Shown: positions 19,607 through 27,901 of the stretch, piece after piece
Layout of the letters: every line of letters begins with the position of its first letter
Position numbering within the stretch: the first letter of the stretch is position 1
Origin: Hyphomicrobiales bacterium
GTDB lineage: Bacteria; Pseudomonadota; Alphaproteobacteria; Rhizobiales; Rhizobiaceae
Direction of reading: 5' to 3'
NCBI GenBank assembly: GCA_900472295.1
Contig: UCIA01000002.1
Coordinates: 806,001 to 870,000, forward strand
Length of the DNA: 64,000 nucleotides
Notes under the pieces: model-generated
Databases searched by the model: none
Told to the model about the DNA's origin: nothing
Seen by the model: the letters and a program-made list of their open reading frames with translations, nothing else
Made by a program: the position numbers and the translations under genes

Positions 19607-19783
19607 ATGACACGTTCCCTCGCTATCTCGCAGCGGCAAGCCCGGACTTTGATCCGGGCAGCAGAAGCAGAGAAAGCCATCGTTGAGGTCCAGGTCGGAA
19701 ATACGACCTACCGACTCATTCCGAAATGCCGCGCCCCCGAGCCGACAGTGACTCTTGACGAACCGAAAGATTTCCGTCTTTGA
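19607..19783 (+). CDS. 58-aa small protein overlapping the integrase start
   Basis: The frame runs ATG 19607 to TGA 19781-19783 and encodes 58 residues: LAISQRQARTLIRAAEAEKA, then IVEVQVGNTTYRLIPK and an acidic tail ending PKDFRL. It has one probable helix followed by a beta hairpin. The stop overlaps the possible TTG start of the integrase (19780) and lies just before its ATG (19792), so the two are probably translationally coupled. Small proteins of this layout (SQRQ, then an I/V-rich strand with YRLIP) commonly precede integrases in rhizobia, as far as I recall. A recombination directionality factor is a reasonable guess but unproven. Confidence 0.6.
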   Translation: MTRSLAISQRQARTLIRAAEAEKAIVEVQVGNTTYRLIPKCRAPEPTVTLDEPKDFRL

Positions 19784-19791
19784 GCGAGCAC

Positions 19792-20853
19792 ATGCCCCGC
19801 AAGCTGCCTCCCTTCGTGACACGCGAACGAAGCCGCCACGGAACGCTCGTGTTTTATTTCAGGAAGGGCAAGGGCCCCCGGACTCGTCTGCCCCTGCTTG
19901 GCTCGCGTGAGTTCGAGATCGAATATCAGGCAGCCCTGGCCGGCTCAACACCACCCAGGAAGACCGTAACCGGGGTCGGGAGCCTCAAGTGGCTCATCGA
20001 TCGCTACCGGGACGGCAGCACCTACAGGGGCCTTTCTGAGGCCACCAAGAAGCAGCGTGACAATATCTTCAAGGGCATCGTCGAAAAGGCGGGGGATGCG
20101 CCCTACAAGGCCGTCACCCGCAAAAAGATCGTCGACGGCAGGGAAGACCGGGCGGGTACACCAGCTCAGGCAAGAAACTTCCTGGATGCCATGCGCGGTC
20201 TGTTCCGCTGGGCAATGGAGGCCGAGCTCGTCTCTATCGACCCGACCGCCGGCGTAAAGAACCCGCTTCGACCCAAGGGCGAAGGCTTCGCAGCCTGGAC
20301 GGAAGATGAGGTCCTTGCCTATGAGGCGAAATGGCCAGCTGGAACCAAGGAGCGAGTATGGCTCCATGTGTTACTCTATACCGGGCTCCGCCGAGGCGAC
20401 GCTGTCGTCATTGGCAAGCAGCATGTCCGTAATGGCATTGCCTCCCTCCGGACCGAGAAGACCGGGACTGAAGTCCACATTCGCATTTTGCCGGCTCTGG
20501 CTGAGACCCTCGCTATTGGGCCAACCGGGGACTTGGCGTTCATCGTCGGCGAGAACGGCAAGCCACTCACGAAAGAAAGCTTCGGCAATTATTTCCGGGC
20601 GGCCTGCAATGACGCCGGCGTGAAGAAGTCGGCGCATGGCGTTCGCAAGATAGGGGCGACCAGGGCGGCTGAGGCCGGCTCCACGATGCGTGAACTTGAG
20701 GCTTTGTTCGGATGGACAGGCGGAACGATGGCTTCGCTCTACACCAAGTCAGCCGACCGGAAGCGTCTCGCAGCGGCCGCTTCGGAAAAGATCGAGAACG
20801 CCCAACGCCCGCACCTACCTAGTCCGGTGCGGGGTAAAGAGGATATTCTCTAA
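19792..20853 (+). CDS. int: Tyrosine recombinase (tRNA-site integrase)
   Basis: The protein has 353 residues from ATG 19792 (TTG at 19780 would add four). An N-terminal arm-binding segment has RHGTLVFYFRKGKG. A SAM-like core-binding domain lies around residues 60-160 (LIDRYRDG, NFLDAMRGLFRWAME). The catalytic domain carries Arg in TGLRRGDAV, His/Arg in HGVRKIGATRAAEAG, and the nucleophilic Tyr in LFGWTGGTMASLYTK. It should catalyse integration and excision of the adjacent element. It ends 25 bases from the 3' end of tRNA-Leu, the typical position next to an attachment site. Confidence 0.93.
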   Translation: MPRKLPPFVTRERSRHGTLVFYFRKGKGPRTRLPLLGSREFEIEYQAALAGSTPPRKTVTGVGSLKWLIDRYRDGSTYRGLSEATKKQRDNIFKGIVEKAGDAPYKAVTRKKIVDGREDRAGTPAQARNFLDAMRGLFRWAMEAELVSIDPTAGVKNPLRPKGEGFAAWTEDEVLAYEAKWPAGTKERVWLHVLLYTGLRRGDAVVIGKQHVRNGIASLRTEKTGTEVHIRILPALAETLAIGPTGDLAFIVGENGKPLTKESFGNYFRAACNDAGVKKSAHGVRKIGATRAAEAGSTMRELEALFGWTGGTMASLYTKSADRKRLAAAASEKIENAQRPHLPSPVRGKEDIL

Positions 20854-20878
20854 TGATCTCAACAGCCAAAAAATTCGA

Positions 20879-20963
20879 TGGTGCGGTCGAGAAGACTCGA
20901 ACTTCCACGGGTTGCCCCACAGCGACCTCAACGCTGCGCGTCTACCAATTCCGCCACGACCGC
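20879..20963 (-). tRNA. tRNA-Leu (GAG)
   Basis: The minus strand reads acceptor GCGGTCG at the 5' end (20963-20957) pairing with CGACCGC at the 3' end, discriminator A, and an encoded CCA (20881-20879). The anticodon arm is CAGCG-TTGAGGT-CGCTG, anticodon GAG. The T-arm contains GTTCGAGTC. A long variable arm is present (TGTGGGGCAACCCGT region), as in class II tRNAs. Length is 85 bases. The 3' half is the likely attachment target of the neighbouring integrase. Confidence 0.95.
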
Positions 20964-21068
20964 CCGTGGTAGGAGCCGGAACGAACCGGCTCGCGGCGTG
21001 TAGCAAATCGTTTCCGGCGAAACAAGGGCGCGGCGCGCAATAATCGCCGGGAATTGGCATAACGGCCT

Positions 21069-21170
21069 CTACAGCGCCGCGCGTCCTGTGGGACGCGCAA
21101 AGGACGCTGTCGCACTTTGATGGCGCATGATCCTTTCCGAGGATCGTTCCGATCTTCGGGGTCATGCGCG
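21069..21170. repeat. Rhizobial palindromic intergenic repeat
   Basis: The repeat begins CTACAGCGCCGCGCGTC, then GGGACGCGCAAAGGACGCTGT, and continues to CGCATGATCCTTTCCGAGG with a returning arm ending GGGGTCATGCGC. I recognise this layout from many rhizobial genomes, where it lies between genes and can form stacked hairpins. Confidence 0.7.
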
Positions 21171-21279
21171 AAGGCCGAAATGCGGGGCGAACTGGACGTT
21201 TCAGCCAATTGCCGCCATATGAAGGGCAAATGCATTCCGTCCCAAAGCGCAAGGCGGTTTGGAAGCCGGCGTGCATTAG

Positions 21280-21327
21280 AGCATGATCCCGAAAAGTGGG
21301 AACCGGTTTTCGGAAAAGATCACGCTC
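21280..21327. repeat. Rhizobiales 48-bp palindromic repeat
   Basis: The arms are AGCATGATCCCGAAAAGTGG and CGGAAAAGATCACGCT around AACCGGTT. This element is widespread in Mesorhizobium and Rhizobium intergenic regions. It probably forms a hairpin in RNA and has no known specific function. Confidence 0.8.
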
Positions 21328-21340
21328 CAACAAACAGACG

Positions 21341-21377
21341 GATCAAGATGACGATTCAACGAAACGTCATTTTGATC
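21341..21377. repeat. Inverted repeat in front of lipB
   Basis: Thirteen-base arms GATCAAGATGACG and CGTCATTTTGATC (one mismatch) are separated by 11 bases, ending 19 bases before the lipB start. It could act in the lipB leader as a hairpin or an operator; nothing distinguishes these. Confidence 0.5.
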
Positions 21378-21396
21378 TAACGAAAAACGAAAAGCC

Positions 21397-22140
21397 ATGA
21401 CAGAACGCAGCCAGATCGCCACGTCCTTCCTGCCCTTGCCCGGTTCAGCACCGGTCGAATGGCGCATCGAGCCGGGCCTGACCGGCTACACCGATGCGCT
21501 GGCCGTGATGGAAGCGCGGGCTGAGGCGATCCGCTCCGGTGCTGCCGCCGAAATGGTCTGGCTGGTCGAGCATCCGCCGCTTTACACCGCCGGCACCAGT
21601 GCCCGCGTCGAGGATCTGATCGAGCCCGACCGCTTCCCGGTCTTTGCCGCCGGTCGCGGTGGCGAATACACCTACCATGGGCCAGGACAGCGCGTGGCCT
21701 ATGTCATGCTTGACTTAAAACGCCGGCGCGAGGACGTGCGCGCCTTCGTCGCCGCGCTCGAACAATGGATCATCGGCACGCTCGCCGCCTTTAACGTGCG
21801 CGGCGAGCGCCGCGAGGACCGCGTCGGCGTCTGGGTGGTGCGGCCCGATCGCCCTTCCCTGCCCGACGGTTCGCCGGCTGAAGACAAGATCGCGGCCATC
21901 GGCATCCGGCTGCGGCGCTGGGTGAGCTTTCATGGCATCGCCGTCAATGTCGAGCCGGATCTCAGCCATTTCAGCGGCATCGTGCCCTGTGGCGTGCCCG
22001 ACCACGGCGTCACCAGCCTTGTCGATCTCGGCCTGCCCGTAACGATGGCCGATTTCGACCTGGCGCTGAAATCCGCCTTCGAGGATGTGTTTGGCGCGGC
22101 CGAGGGCACAGCTGCCGAACCGGCGCGCAAGGCTGGCTGA
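21397..22140 (+). CDS. lipB: Lipoyl(octanoyl) transferase
   Basis: The 247-residue protein transfers octanoate from acyl carrier protein to lipoyl domains of pyruvate and 2-oxoglutarate dehydrogenases and the glycine cleavage system. The LipB motifs are [13 protein letters not shown], the lysine in [13 protein letters not shown] with FHGIAVNV following, and the catalytic cysteine in [15 protein letters not shown]. Length and motifs are normal. It faces the site-2 protease gene tail to tail. Confidence 0.95.
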   Translation: MTERSQIATSFLPLPGSAPVEWRIEPGLTGYTDALAVMEARAEAIRSGAAAEMVWLVEHPPLYTAGTSARVEDLIEPDRFPVFAAGRGGEYTYHGPGQRVAYVMLDLKRRREDVRAFVAALEQWIIGTLAAFNVRGERREDRVGVWVVRPDRPSLPDGSPAEDKIAAIGIRLRRWVSFHGIAVNVEPDLSHFSGIVPCGVPDHGVTSLVDLGLPVTMADFDLALKSAFEDVFGAAEGTAAEPARKAG

Positions 22141-22154
22141 CGTTTGATCTGACT

Positions 22155-22303
22155 TTGGATATGTTGAGATTCAGGTCAGGCCGAGTCGAAAATGGTGGCT
22201 TCCGAGAACCGGAGCGGAGCGTACTTTCGGGTACGTGAGCACCGGAAGCGCAGGAAGCCACTATTTGCAGACCGGCCTCACCTGAATATCGACACATCCT
22301 AGA
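22155..22303. repeat. Long imperfect inverted repeat between convergent genes
   Basis: The left arm starts GGATATGTTGAGATTCAGGT and holds GTGGCTTCCGAGAACCGGAG. The right arm, read in reverse complement, starts GGATGTGTCGATATTCAGGT and holds GTGGCTTCCTGCGCTTCCGG. The centre is GTAC-TTTCGG-GTAC. The arms are about 67 bases. Its right end covers the stop of the protease gene. It probably acts as a bidirectional transcription barrier for lipB and the protease gene and looks like a mobile palindromic unit. Confidence 0.8.
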
Positions 22304-23549
22304 GCAGCTTCGCAGACGCCCACAGCAGCCCATAGCCGTGGATGGCGAAGACCGCCAGCAGAGCGCCGGCTATCGCGAAACGGTCGAAGGTGCGGATCGG
22401 CTTCAACTCATGGCGCGGTTTTACCCCGCTGCTCATGGTCATCAGGCTGAGGATGGCAAAGACCGCACCCGCCACCAGCAGAAAGCTTTGGGAAAAGCCG
22501 GCCAGCCAGCCGAGCCCCAGCAGGGCCGAGAGCAGGGAAAACGAGGCCAGCGCCAGCACGATCGGTCCCGGGCAGATCTGGCGCAGCACCTGGCCGCCAT
22601 CGAACTTCCACACCGGCACCAGATTGGCGATGTTGAACAGCGCGGCAAAACCGGCGAGCGTCGCCAGAAGGGCAGCAGTCAGCCTATGCCCCTCGCCGGA
22701 CGCGAAGCCACTGGCGAAAATCAGCAGCGGCACCAGGAAAGCGGAAAAGCCGGCGCCCATCAGCGCCACGAAGGCGACCTCGAAGCGGCTGTCATAGGGC
22801 CGCCCGCCAATGGCGATGCCGCCGAGCAGCGGGATGAAGATCATCCGCGCCTTGCGGTGCCCGGTCAGCCGGAAGGCCGCCATATGGCCGAGCTCATGCA
22901 GGGCGACCACCGAGGTCAGGATCGCCGCCAGCGCAAAGCCACCGAGATTGAGCCCGAAGAACGGCCACAGGATGAAGGCCGACAGGACGGCAAAACCGAC
23001 CTGGCTCAGCGGATGCTCGAACCAGCCGCCCTTGCGATACTGCCCGGTCTTCGCCCAGTGCTGCAGCTTGCCCAACTCGCGGCGCATGGCGAAGGTGCGG
23101 AACACCAGGAAGGCGACGCCGCGGTAGCGGTCGGTCTGGCTGAGCGTCACCCGCGTGCCAGCACCTTCCGGGACGAGTTCGGTGGTCTCGCAATAATCTT
23201 TCCAGAATGAAGCATCGAGCGCGGTGTCCTCGACGACGCGCATCGTGAAACGGCTGCCCTCGACGACGTCCTCGAAGCGCGACCTGCGCTCGATCGGCTG
23301 GCCGTCGCGGCCTTCCCAGGACAGAAGAATGCGGGCCGTGCCCTGCCCGTCCAGCGGCTCTGCCTTCAGGATCTCGCCGGACCAGCCGGCATCTCTGCCG
23401 AGCGGCCACAGCGCCTGCCAGAGGCGCTGCCTGTCCATGGCGACCACGCGGCTCAGCCGCACCGTGCGCAACCCGAGCGGCGCGGTCATCAAAAGGAAAA
23501 TCAGTCCGAGATTACCGGCCACGAGAAAGGCCATGATGATCGGCGACAC
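22299..23549 (-). CDS. Site-2 protease (M50) family membrane protein with SRPBCC-like N-terminus
   Basis: The protein has 416 residues. After an N-terminal membrane segment, residues 35-170 read like an SRPBCC/polyketide-cyclase ligand domain (RILLSWEGRDGQPIERRSRF, CETTELVPEGAGTRVTLSQT). The C-terminal part is a multi-pass M50 metalloprotease with the zinc motif VALHELGHMAAF and the second motif NLVPVWKFDGGQ. S2P proteases cleave membrane-embedded substrates such as anti-sigma factors or signal peptides. No anti-sigma gene is adjacent, so the substrate is unknown. The fused soluble domain may sense a lipid; that is speculation. Confidence 0.8.
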   Translation of the reverse strand: MSPIIMAFLVAGNLGLIFLLMTAPLGLRTVRLSRVVAMDRQRLWQALWPLGRDAGWSGEILKAEPLDGQGTARILLSWEGRDGQPIERRSRFEDVVEGSRFTMRVVEDTALDASFWKDYCETTELVPEGAGTRVTLSQTDRYRGVAFLVFRTFAMRRELGKLQHWAKTGQYRKGGWFEHPLSQVGFAVLSAFILWPFFGLNLGGFALAAILTSVVALHELGHMAAFRLTGHRKARMIFIPLLGGIAIGGRPYDSRFEVAFVALMGAGFSAFLVPLLIFASGFASGEGHRLTAALLATLAGFAALFNIANLVPVWKFDGGQVLRQICPGPIVLALASFSLLSALLGLGWLAGFSQSFLLVAGAVFAILSLMTMSSGVKPRHELKPIRTFDRFAIAGALLAVFAIHGYGLLWASAKLL

Positions 23550-23636
23550 TTAGGCGGTTGCTCCCTGTCTTGGCAGGGCACCCTAGCGTCCTGGCGGCAA
23601 GAAAGGCTTAACGGCACAACGCCCTCCTGCCCGCCT

Positions 23637-23661
23637 TAAAACACTGCGGCGAACCGCAGGG
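23637..23661 (-). terminator. Intrinsic terminator of the 28-aa peptide gene
   Basis: On the minus strand CTGCGG-TTCG-CCGCAG (23659-23644) is followed by TGTTTT. It starts five bases past the peptide stop codon and closes that transcription unit before the protease gene. Confidence 0.8.
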
Positions 23662-23664
23662 ACA

Positions 23665-23751
23665 TCACATTGCGCCGATCCAGACGGCCATGGAAATAAG
23701 AAACGCACTCATGCACACCAACGAAACGACGTCCTGAACAAGATCGCCCAT
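23665..23751 (-). CDS. 28-aa membrane peptide under a LexA-type operator
   Basis: ATG at 23751 has a strong Shine-Dalgarno AGGAG at 23762-23758, six bases before it. The product reads MGDLVQDVVSLVCMSAF followed by LISMAVWIGAM: a two-Asp N-terminus and one hydrophobic segment long enough to span a membrane. The gene has its own -35/-10 pair overlapped by three GTTC half-sites and its own terminator, so it is a monocistronic SOS-type unit. Size, topology and regulation recall Caulobacter SidA (an SOS-induced 29-aa division inhibitor) and E. coli TisB (an SOS toxin), but I see no clear sequence match to either. Function is unknown. It is below normal gene-calling length. Confidence 0.75.
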   Translation of the reverse strand: MGDLVQDVVSLVCMSAFLISMAVWIGAM

Positions 23752-23773
23752 AACTCTCTCCTGTTGTTGCTAT

Positions 23774-23808
23774 GTTCGTATTTTGTTCTAATTTTGTTCG
23801 AATGTCAA
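23774..23808 (-). promoter_or_regulatory. Promoter with double LexA (SOS) operator
   Basis: GTTC half-sites lie at 23774-23777, 23785-23788 and 23796-23799 on the plus strand, each separated by exactly seven bases. This gives two overlapping GTTC-N7-GTTC direct repeats, the alphaproteobacterial LexA box. On the minus strand -35 TTGACA (23808-23803) and -10 CAAAAT (23785-23780) are 17 bases apart, so the operator occupies the promoter core. Confidence 0.85.
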
Positions 23809-23940
23809 CGATCGGAAAGCGGCATGCCGACCAATCCTGACAGCCGGTTTGGGCAGGGTTAAGAAAAGGTTGATGTGATGAGGGGACGGATCGTGCGGTG
23901 GAAGATATCCACTGCTTCATGTGACGGGTGATCGCGAATG

Positions 23941-24130
23941 TCGGCGCTGCCCCTCACCTGCCTGCCGGCATCCTCTCCCCGTATAGTGACGGGGAGAGGG
24001 GCGCAGTCATTGACAATTTCGCCAATCTCCAGCGTTGCAGAATTGAGCGCCAAGGGCGCGGCAGGCCTCTTTCTCCCCGTCACTATACGGGGAGAAATGT
24101 CCGGCAGGACAATGAGGGGCGGCGCTGCCT
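23941..24130. repeat. Palindromic mosaic element, intergenic copy 1
   Basis: The outer arms are GGCGCTGCCCCTCA and TGAGGGGCGGCGC. The inner hairpins are CTCCCCGTATAGTGACGGGG and CTCCCCGTCACTATACGGGG, with TGCCGGCA and GTCCGGCAGGAC modules. The central segment GTCATTGACAATTTCGCCAA, then CCAGCGTTGCA, matches the centre of the element inside cobG (GTCATTGCCGGCTTCGCCAA, then CCAACGTTGCA). It therefore belongs to the same family as the copies at 56158-56327 and 59891-60024. Confidence 0.8.
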
Positions 24131-24218
24131 TCGGCGATCTTGCTTGATCTGGAGAACCTCACCAAGGACAAAACGGGCCACCATCCGCAGGCCCGCCTCA
24201 CCAGAGTATCGCCATGCC

Positions 24219-24902
24219 CTACAGCGGCACCACTTTGCCATCCGCCAGCGTCACCCGCCTATCCATGCGCGAGGCCAGCTCGTGATTGTGGGTGGCGATC
24301 AGCGCCGCAAGGCCCGATTGCTTGACCAGTGCTCCCAGCGCCTCGAACACATAGGACGCGGTGACCGGGTCGAGATTGCCGGTCGGCTCGTCGGCGAGCA
24401 GCAGCAAGGGCGCGTTGGCCACCGCGCGCGCAATAGCGACGCGCTGCTGTTCGCCGCCGGATAGTTCCGACGGACGGTGCGACGCGCGCTTGCCGATCTG
24501 CATATAGTCGAGCAGCTGTGCCGCCCGCTCCGCCGCTTCCTTGCGCGACAGCCCCTTGATCAGCTGCGGCATCATGATGTTTTCGAGCGCCGAAAACTCC
24601 GGCAGCAGATGGTGGAACTGATAGACGAAGCCGACATCGTTGCGGCGGATCGCGGTGCGCTCGTCATCGGAGAGCCGTCCGCAGGCGCGCCCGGCCAGAA
24701 TGACGTCGCCGGCGTCGGGGCGCTCGAGCAGGCCTGCGGTGTGCAGCAGCGTCGATTTGCCGGTGCCCGATGGCGCCACCAGCGCCACCATCTCGCCGCG
24801 CTTCAGCGAAAAGTCGGCGCCGTTCAAGATGGTGAGCTTGCGCGGCCCTTGCACGTAATGCCGCTCGACGCTCTTCAGTTCGATAATGATCTCGGACTTC
24901 AT
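24219..24902 (-). CDS. lolD: Lipoprotein-releasing ABC transporter ATPase
   Basis: From ATG 24902 the protein has 227 residues. This start overlaps the permease stop as ATGA and opens [16 protein letters not shown]; a longer frame to 24947 runs inside the permease gene and is rejected. The motifs are Walker [11 protein letters not shown]-loop [16 protein letters not shown], signature [14 protein letters not shown], and Walker [14 protein letters not shown]. The HHLLPEF stretch is typical of LolD. It powers release of outer-membrane lipoproteins from the inner membrane to LolA, together with the LolC/E-type permease encoded immediately upstream. Confidence 0.92.
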   Translation of the reverse strand: MKSEIIIELKSVERHYVQGPRKLTILNGADFSLKRGEMVALVAPSGTGKSTLLHTAGLLERPDAGDVILAGRACGRLSDDERTAIRRNDVGFVYQFHHLLPEFSALENIMMPQLIKGLSRKEAAERAAQLLDYMQIGKRASHRPSELSGGEQQRVAIARAVANAPLLLLADEPTGNLDPVTASYVFEALGALVKQSGLAALIATHNHELASRMDRRVTLADGKVVPL

Positions 24903-26215
24903 TCGTATCTCAAGGCCTCGACCGGATCGAGGCGGGCCGCCCGCCATGCTGGAAACACCGTCGCCAGGAAGGACAGGCCGAGCGCCATGAGGATGACGTA
25001 GGTCGTCTCGCGCGGGTCCATCTTTGCCGGCAACTGGCTGAGGAAATAGAGCTCGGGATTGAACAGCACCTTGCCGGTCAACCAGGAGAAGAACTGGCGG
25101 ATGGATTCGATGTTGGTGCAGATGACGACGCCAAGCAGCACGCCGGCAATGGTGCCGGTGACACCGATCGCCGCCCCCGTCATCAGGAAGATGCGCAGGA
25201 TGGCGCCGCGCGATGCGCCCATCGTGCGCAGGATGGCGATGTCGTGACCCTTGTCCTTCACCAGCATGATCAGGCCCGAAATGATGTTGAGCGCCGCCAC
25301 CAGCACGATCAGCGTCAGGATCATGAACATGACGTTGCGCTCGACCTGCAGCGCGGAGAAGAACGTCTCGTTGCGCTGGCGCCAGTCGACCATGTCGATC
25401 GGCCGTTGCGCGGCCGCATCGACCAGCGGTTTCAGCGCGTCGACATCATCGGGATTGTCGACATAGATCTCGATCGTCTGCGCCCGGCCGTCCATGTTGA
25501 AATAGAGCTGTGCTTCGGAAAACGGCATGTAGACGATGGAGCTGTCATACTCCGACATGCCGACCTCGAAGATCGCCGCCACCTTGTAGCCCTTGAGCCG
25601 CGGCGTCGTGCCCATCGGTGTCGTGTCGCCGTCGGGCGAGATCAGCGTGATGGTGTCGCCGAGCACGAGGCCGAGATTCTCCGCCATGCGCTTGCCGATG
25701 GCGACGCCCTCGCCGGAATCGAAACCGTCAAGCGTGCCCTGCTTGACGTTCTTGGCGACGATGTCGATCTTTCCCAGGTCCTCGGCCCTGATACCGCGCA
25801 CCAGCGCACCCATGCCGCCGCCGACATTGCCTTGCGCCAGCACCTGACCATCGATCAGCGGAATGGCGTATTTGATGCCCGGCACGCCGTTGATGCGGGC
25901 GGCGACCTGAGCGTAATCCTCCAGCGGCGAATCCAGCGGCTGCACGATCAGATGACCGTTGACGCCGAGGATGCGGGTCAAAAGCTCGGCCCGGAACCCG
26001 TTCATCACCGCCATGACGACGATCAGCGTGGCGACGCCCAGCATGATGCCGAGGAAGGAGATCGAGGCGATGACCGAGATCACCGTCTCCTTGCGGCGCG
26101 AGCGCAAATAGCGCCAGGCGACCATGCGTTCGAACATGGAAAACGGGCCAGCCACCGGCGACTTGCCGACCGGAGACTGGGCGACCGAAGGTTTCGCTGC
26201 CGCGGCTTCGCTCAT
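24899..26215 (-). CDS. lolC: Lipoprotein-releasing system permease (LolC/LolE family)
   Basis: The 438-residue MacB/FtsX-type permease has an N-terminal helix ([20 protein letters not shown], then [20 protein letters not shown]), a large periplasmic domain at about residues 75-280, and three C-terminal helices ([60 protein letters not shown]). Only one LolC/E-type gene is present beside lolD, as is usual in alphaproteobacteria, so a homodimeric (LolF-like) permease is possible. It overlaps proS (upstream) and lolD (downstream) by ATGA. Confidence 0.92.
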   Translation of the reverse strand: MSEAAAAKPSVAQSPVGKSPVAGPFSMFERMVAWRYLRSRRKETVISVIASISFLGIMLGVATLIVVMAVMNGFRAELLTRILGVNGHLIVQPLDSPLEDYAQVAARINGVPGIKYAIPLIDGQVLAQGNVGGGMGALVRGIRAEDLGKIDIVAKNVKQGTLDGFDSGEGVAIGKRMAENLGLVLGDTITLISPDGDTTPMGTTPRLKGYKVAAIFEVGMSEYDSSIVYMPFSEAQLYFNMDGRAQTIEIYVDNPDDVDALKPLVDAAAQRPIDMVDWRQRNETFFSALQVERNVMFMILTLIVLVAALNIISGLIMLVKDKGHDIAILRTMGASRGAILRIFLMTGAAIGVTGTIAGVLLGVVICTNIESIRQFFSWLTGKVLFNPELYFLSQLPAKMDPRETTYVILMALGLSFLATVFPAWRAARLDPVEALRYE

Positions 26216-27540
26216 GCGGTTGCACCGAAGCGTTTCTTGACGTCGGCGACCGGCAGCGTCTCGCGCTCGCCGGTCTTGCGGTTCTTGATCTCGATCTCGC
26301 CGGCGGCGACACCGCGCGGTCCGACGATCACCTGCCAGGGCAGGCCGATCAGGTCGGCGGTGGCAAACTTGCCGCCCGGCCGCTGGTCGGTGTCATCATA
26401 AAGCACGTCCTTGCCGGCGCCGGTAAAGGCGGAATAGAGTTCGGCGCAGACGCGGTCGCAATCGGCGTCGCCGACTTTCATGTTGATCACGCCGATGTCG
26501 AACGGCGCGACCGCTTCCGGCCAGATGATGCCGTTATCGTCATGGCTGGCCTCGATGATCGCCGCCACCAGGCGCGACGGACCGATGCCGTAGGAACCGG
26601 CGGAGACGAAATGATCCTTGCCGTCGGGCCCGGTCACCTTGGCGTTCATCGGCTTGGAATATTTGTCGCCGAAATGGAAGATGTGGCCGACCTCGATGCC
26701 GCGCGCCGAGACCCGGTCGGCTTCGCCGAGCTTGTCCCAGGCCGCCTCGTCATGCATCTCATCCGTGGCCGCGTAGGGTGTCGTCCACGTCTTGACGATG
26801 TCGGCGATCTCGCCGTCATTGGTAAAGTCGGTGTTTTCGCCGGGCACCTGGAGCGATAGATACGCGCGATTGCAATAGACTTGGCTCTCGCCGGTGTCGG
26901 CCAGGATGATGAATTCGTGGCTAAGATCGCCGCCGATCGGCCCGGTGTCGGCCCGCATCGGAATGGCCTGCAGGCCCATGCGCGTGAAGGTCCGCAGATA
27001 CGACACGAACATCCTGTTATAGGCCGCTTTGGCGCCCTCGAAATCGAGGTCGAAGGAATAGGCATCCTTCATCAGGAATTCGCGTGAGCGCATGACGCCG
27101 AAACGCGGCCGCACCTCGTCGCGGAACTTCCATTGGATGTGGTAGAGGTTGAGCGGCAAATCCTTGTAGGACTTGACGTAAGCGCGCACGATCTCGGTGA
27201 CCACTTCCTCATTGGTCGGCCCGTAAAGCATGTCGCGGTCCTGCCGGTCCTTGATGCGCAGCATCTCCTTGCCATAGTCGTCATAGCGGCCGCTTTCGCG
27301 CCACAGATCGGCCGACTGGATGGTCGGCATCAGGATTTCCAGGGCGCCGGCGCGGTTCTGCTCCTCGCGGATGATGCGGCAGACCTTGTCCAGAACCAGC
27401 TTGCCCAGCGGCAGCCAGGAAAAGCTGCCCTGCCCCTGCTGGCGGATCATGCCGGCACGCAGCATCAGCCGGTGCGAGACGATCTCGGCCTCGCGCGGAT
27501 TTTCTTTCAGGATAGGCAGGAAAAACTGCGACAAACGCAT
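26212..27540 (-). CDS. proS: Prolyl-tRNA synthetase (short alphaproteobacterial type)
   Basis: The protein has 442 residues from ATG 27540, whose product begins [20 protein letters not shown]. The frame stays open to 27684, but those residues are not synthetase-like. The class II motifs are [13 protein letters not shown] (motif 1), [20 protein letters not shown] (motif 2) and [15 protein letters not shown] (motif 3), followed by a C-terminal anticodon-binding domain. The INS editing domain of the E. coli enzyme is missing, as is normal for alphaproteobacterial ProS. It charges tRNA-Pro in the cytoplasm. It heads a translationally overlapping set with lolC and lolD. Confidence 0.95.
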   Translation of the reverse strand: MRLSQFFLPILKENPREAEIVSHRLMLRAGMIRQQGQGSFSWLPLGKLVLDKVCRIIREEQNRAGALEILMPTIQSADLWRESGRYDDYGKEMLRIKDRQDRDMLYGPTNEEVVTEIVRAYVKSYKDLPLNLYHIQWKFRDEVRPRFGVMRSREFLMKDAYSFDLDFEGAKAAYNRMFVSYLRTFTRMGLQAIPMRADTGPIGGDLSHEFIILADTGESQVYCNRAYLSLQVPGENTDFTNDGEIADIVKTWTTPYAATDEMHDEAAWDKLGEADRVSARGIEVGHIFHFGDKYSKPMNAKVTGPDGKDHFVSAGSYGIGPSRLVAAIIEASHDDNGIIWPEAVAPFDIGVINMKVGDADCDRVCAELYSAFTGAGKDVLYDDTDQRPGGKFATADLIGLPWQVIVGPRGVAAGEIEIKNRKTGERETLPVADVKKRFGATA

Positions 27541-27901
27541 GGACAGGTCCGTGAGAGAGGGGCTGCACCGGAATCGGCACGACTGGCTTGCTTGCCCCGG
27601 CTTCATAGCTATTTCATGACGGAATGGAAACCCGACCTGCCGCATCGGCCCGAAATCCGAAAAATCGATTCTGCTTCCAAACACCTTCGATTCGACAATG
27701 ACAATTCTTGCTCGGAAAGTGACGGCTGGGCTTTGCGCGTCGCAAGGACGCAGCGCTCCTCACCGCAATATTGCCGCAAGCCAGCTGTTGTTCGTTTGGC
27801 AAGCAAAGCCTGCCGCACTATTGTGCAGTGCAGCACAGGATTGCCCGATTGCGGGCAAAATTCTGCGTGACAATTTCATCAGGGTTAGGCTAGTGTGCCC
27901 C

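Larger units (their letters stand above)
20964..21396. other. Intergenic region upstream of tRNA-Leu and lipB
   Basis: No gene is seen. It holds the tRNA promoter region (minus) and the lipB promoter region (plus), plus three palindromic repeats annotated separately at 21069-21170, 21280-21327 and 21341-21377. Confidence 0.7.
23752..24218. other. Intergenic region between SOS peptide and lolD
   Basis: Apart from the SOS promoter and the palindromic element at 23941-24130, nothing recognisable is seen. Short frames on both strands are by-products of the palindrome. Confidence 0.6.

Noticed and set aside
21280-21327. Palindrome before lipB as a specific operator
   Set aside because: The same sequence type is scattered widely in Rhizobiales genomes, so a lipB-specific regulatory role is not supported.
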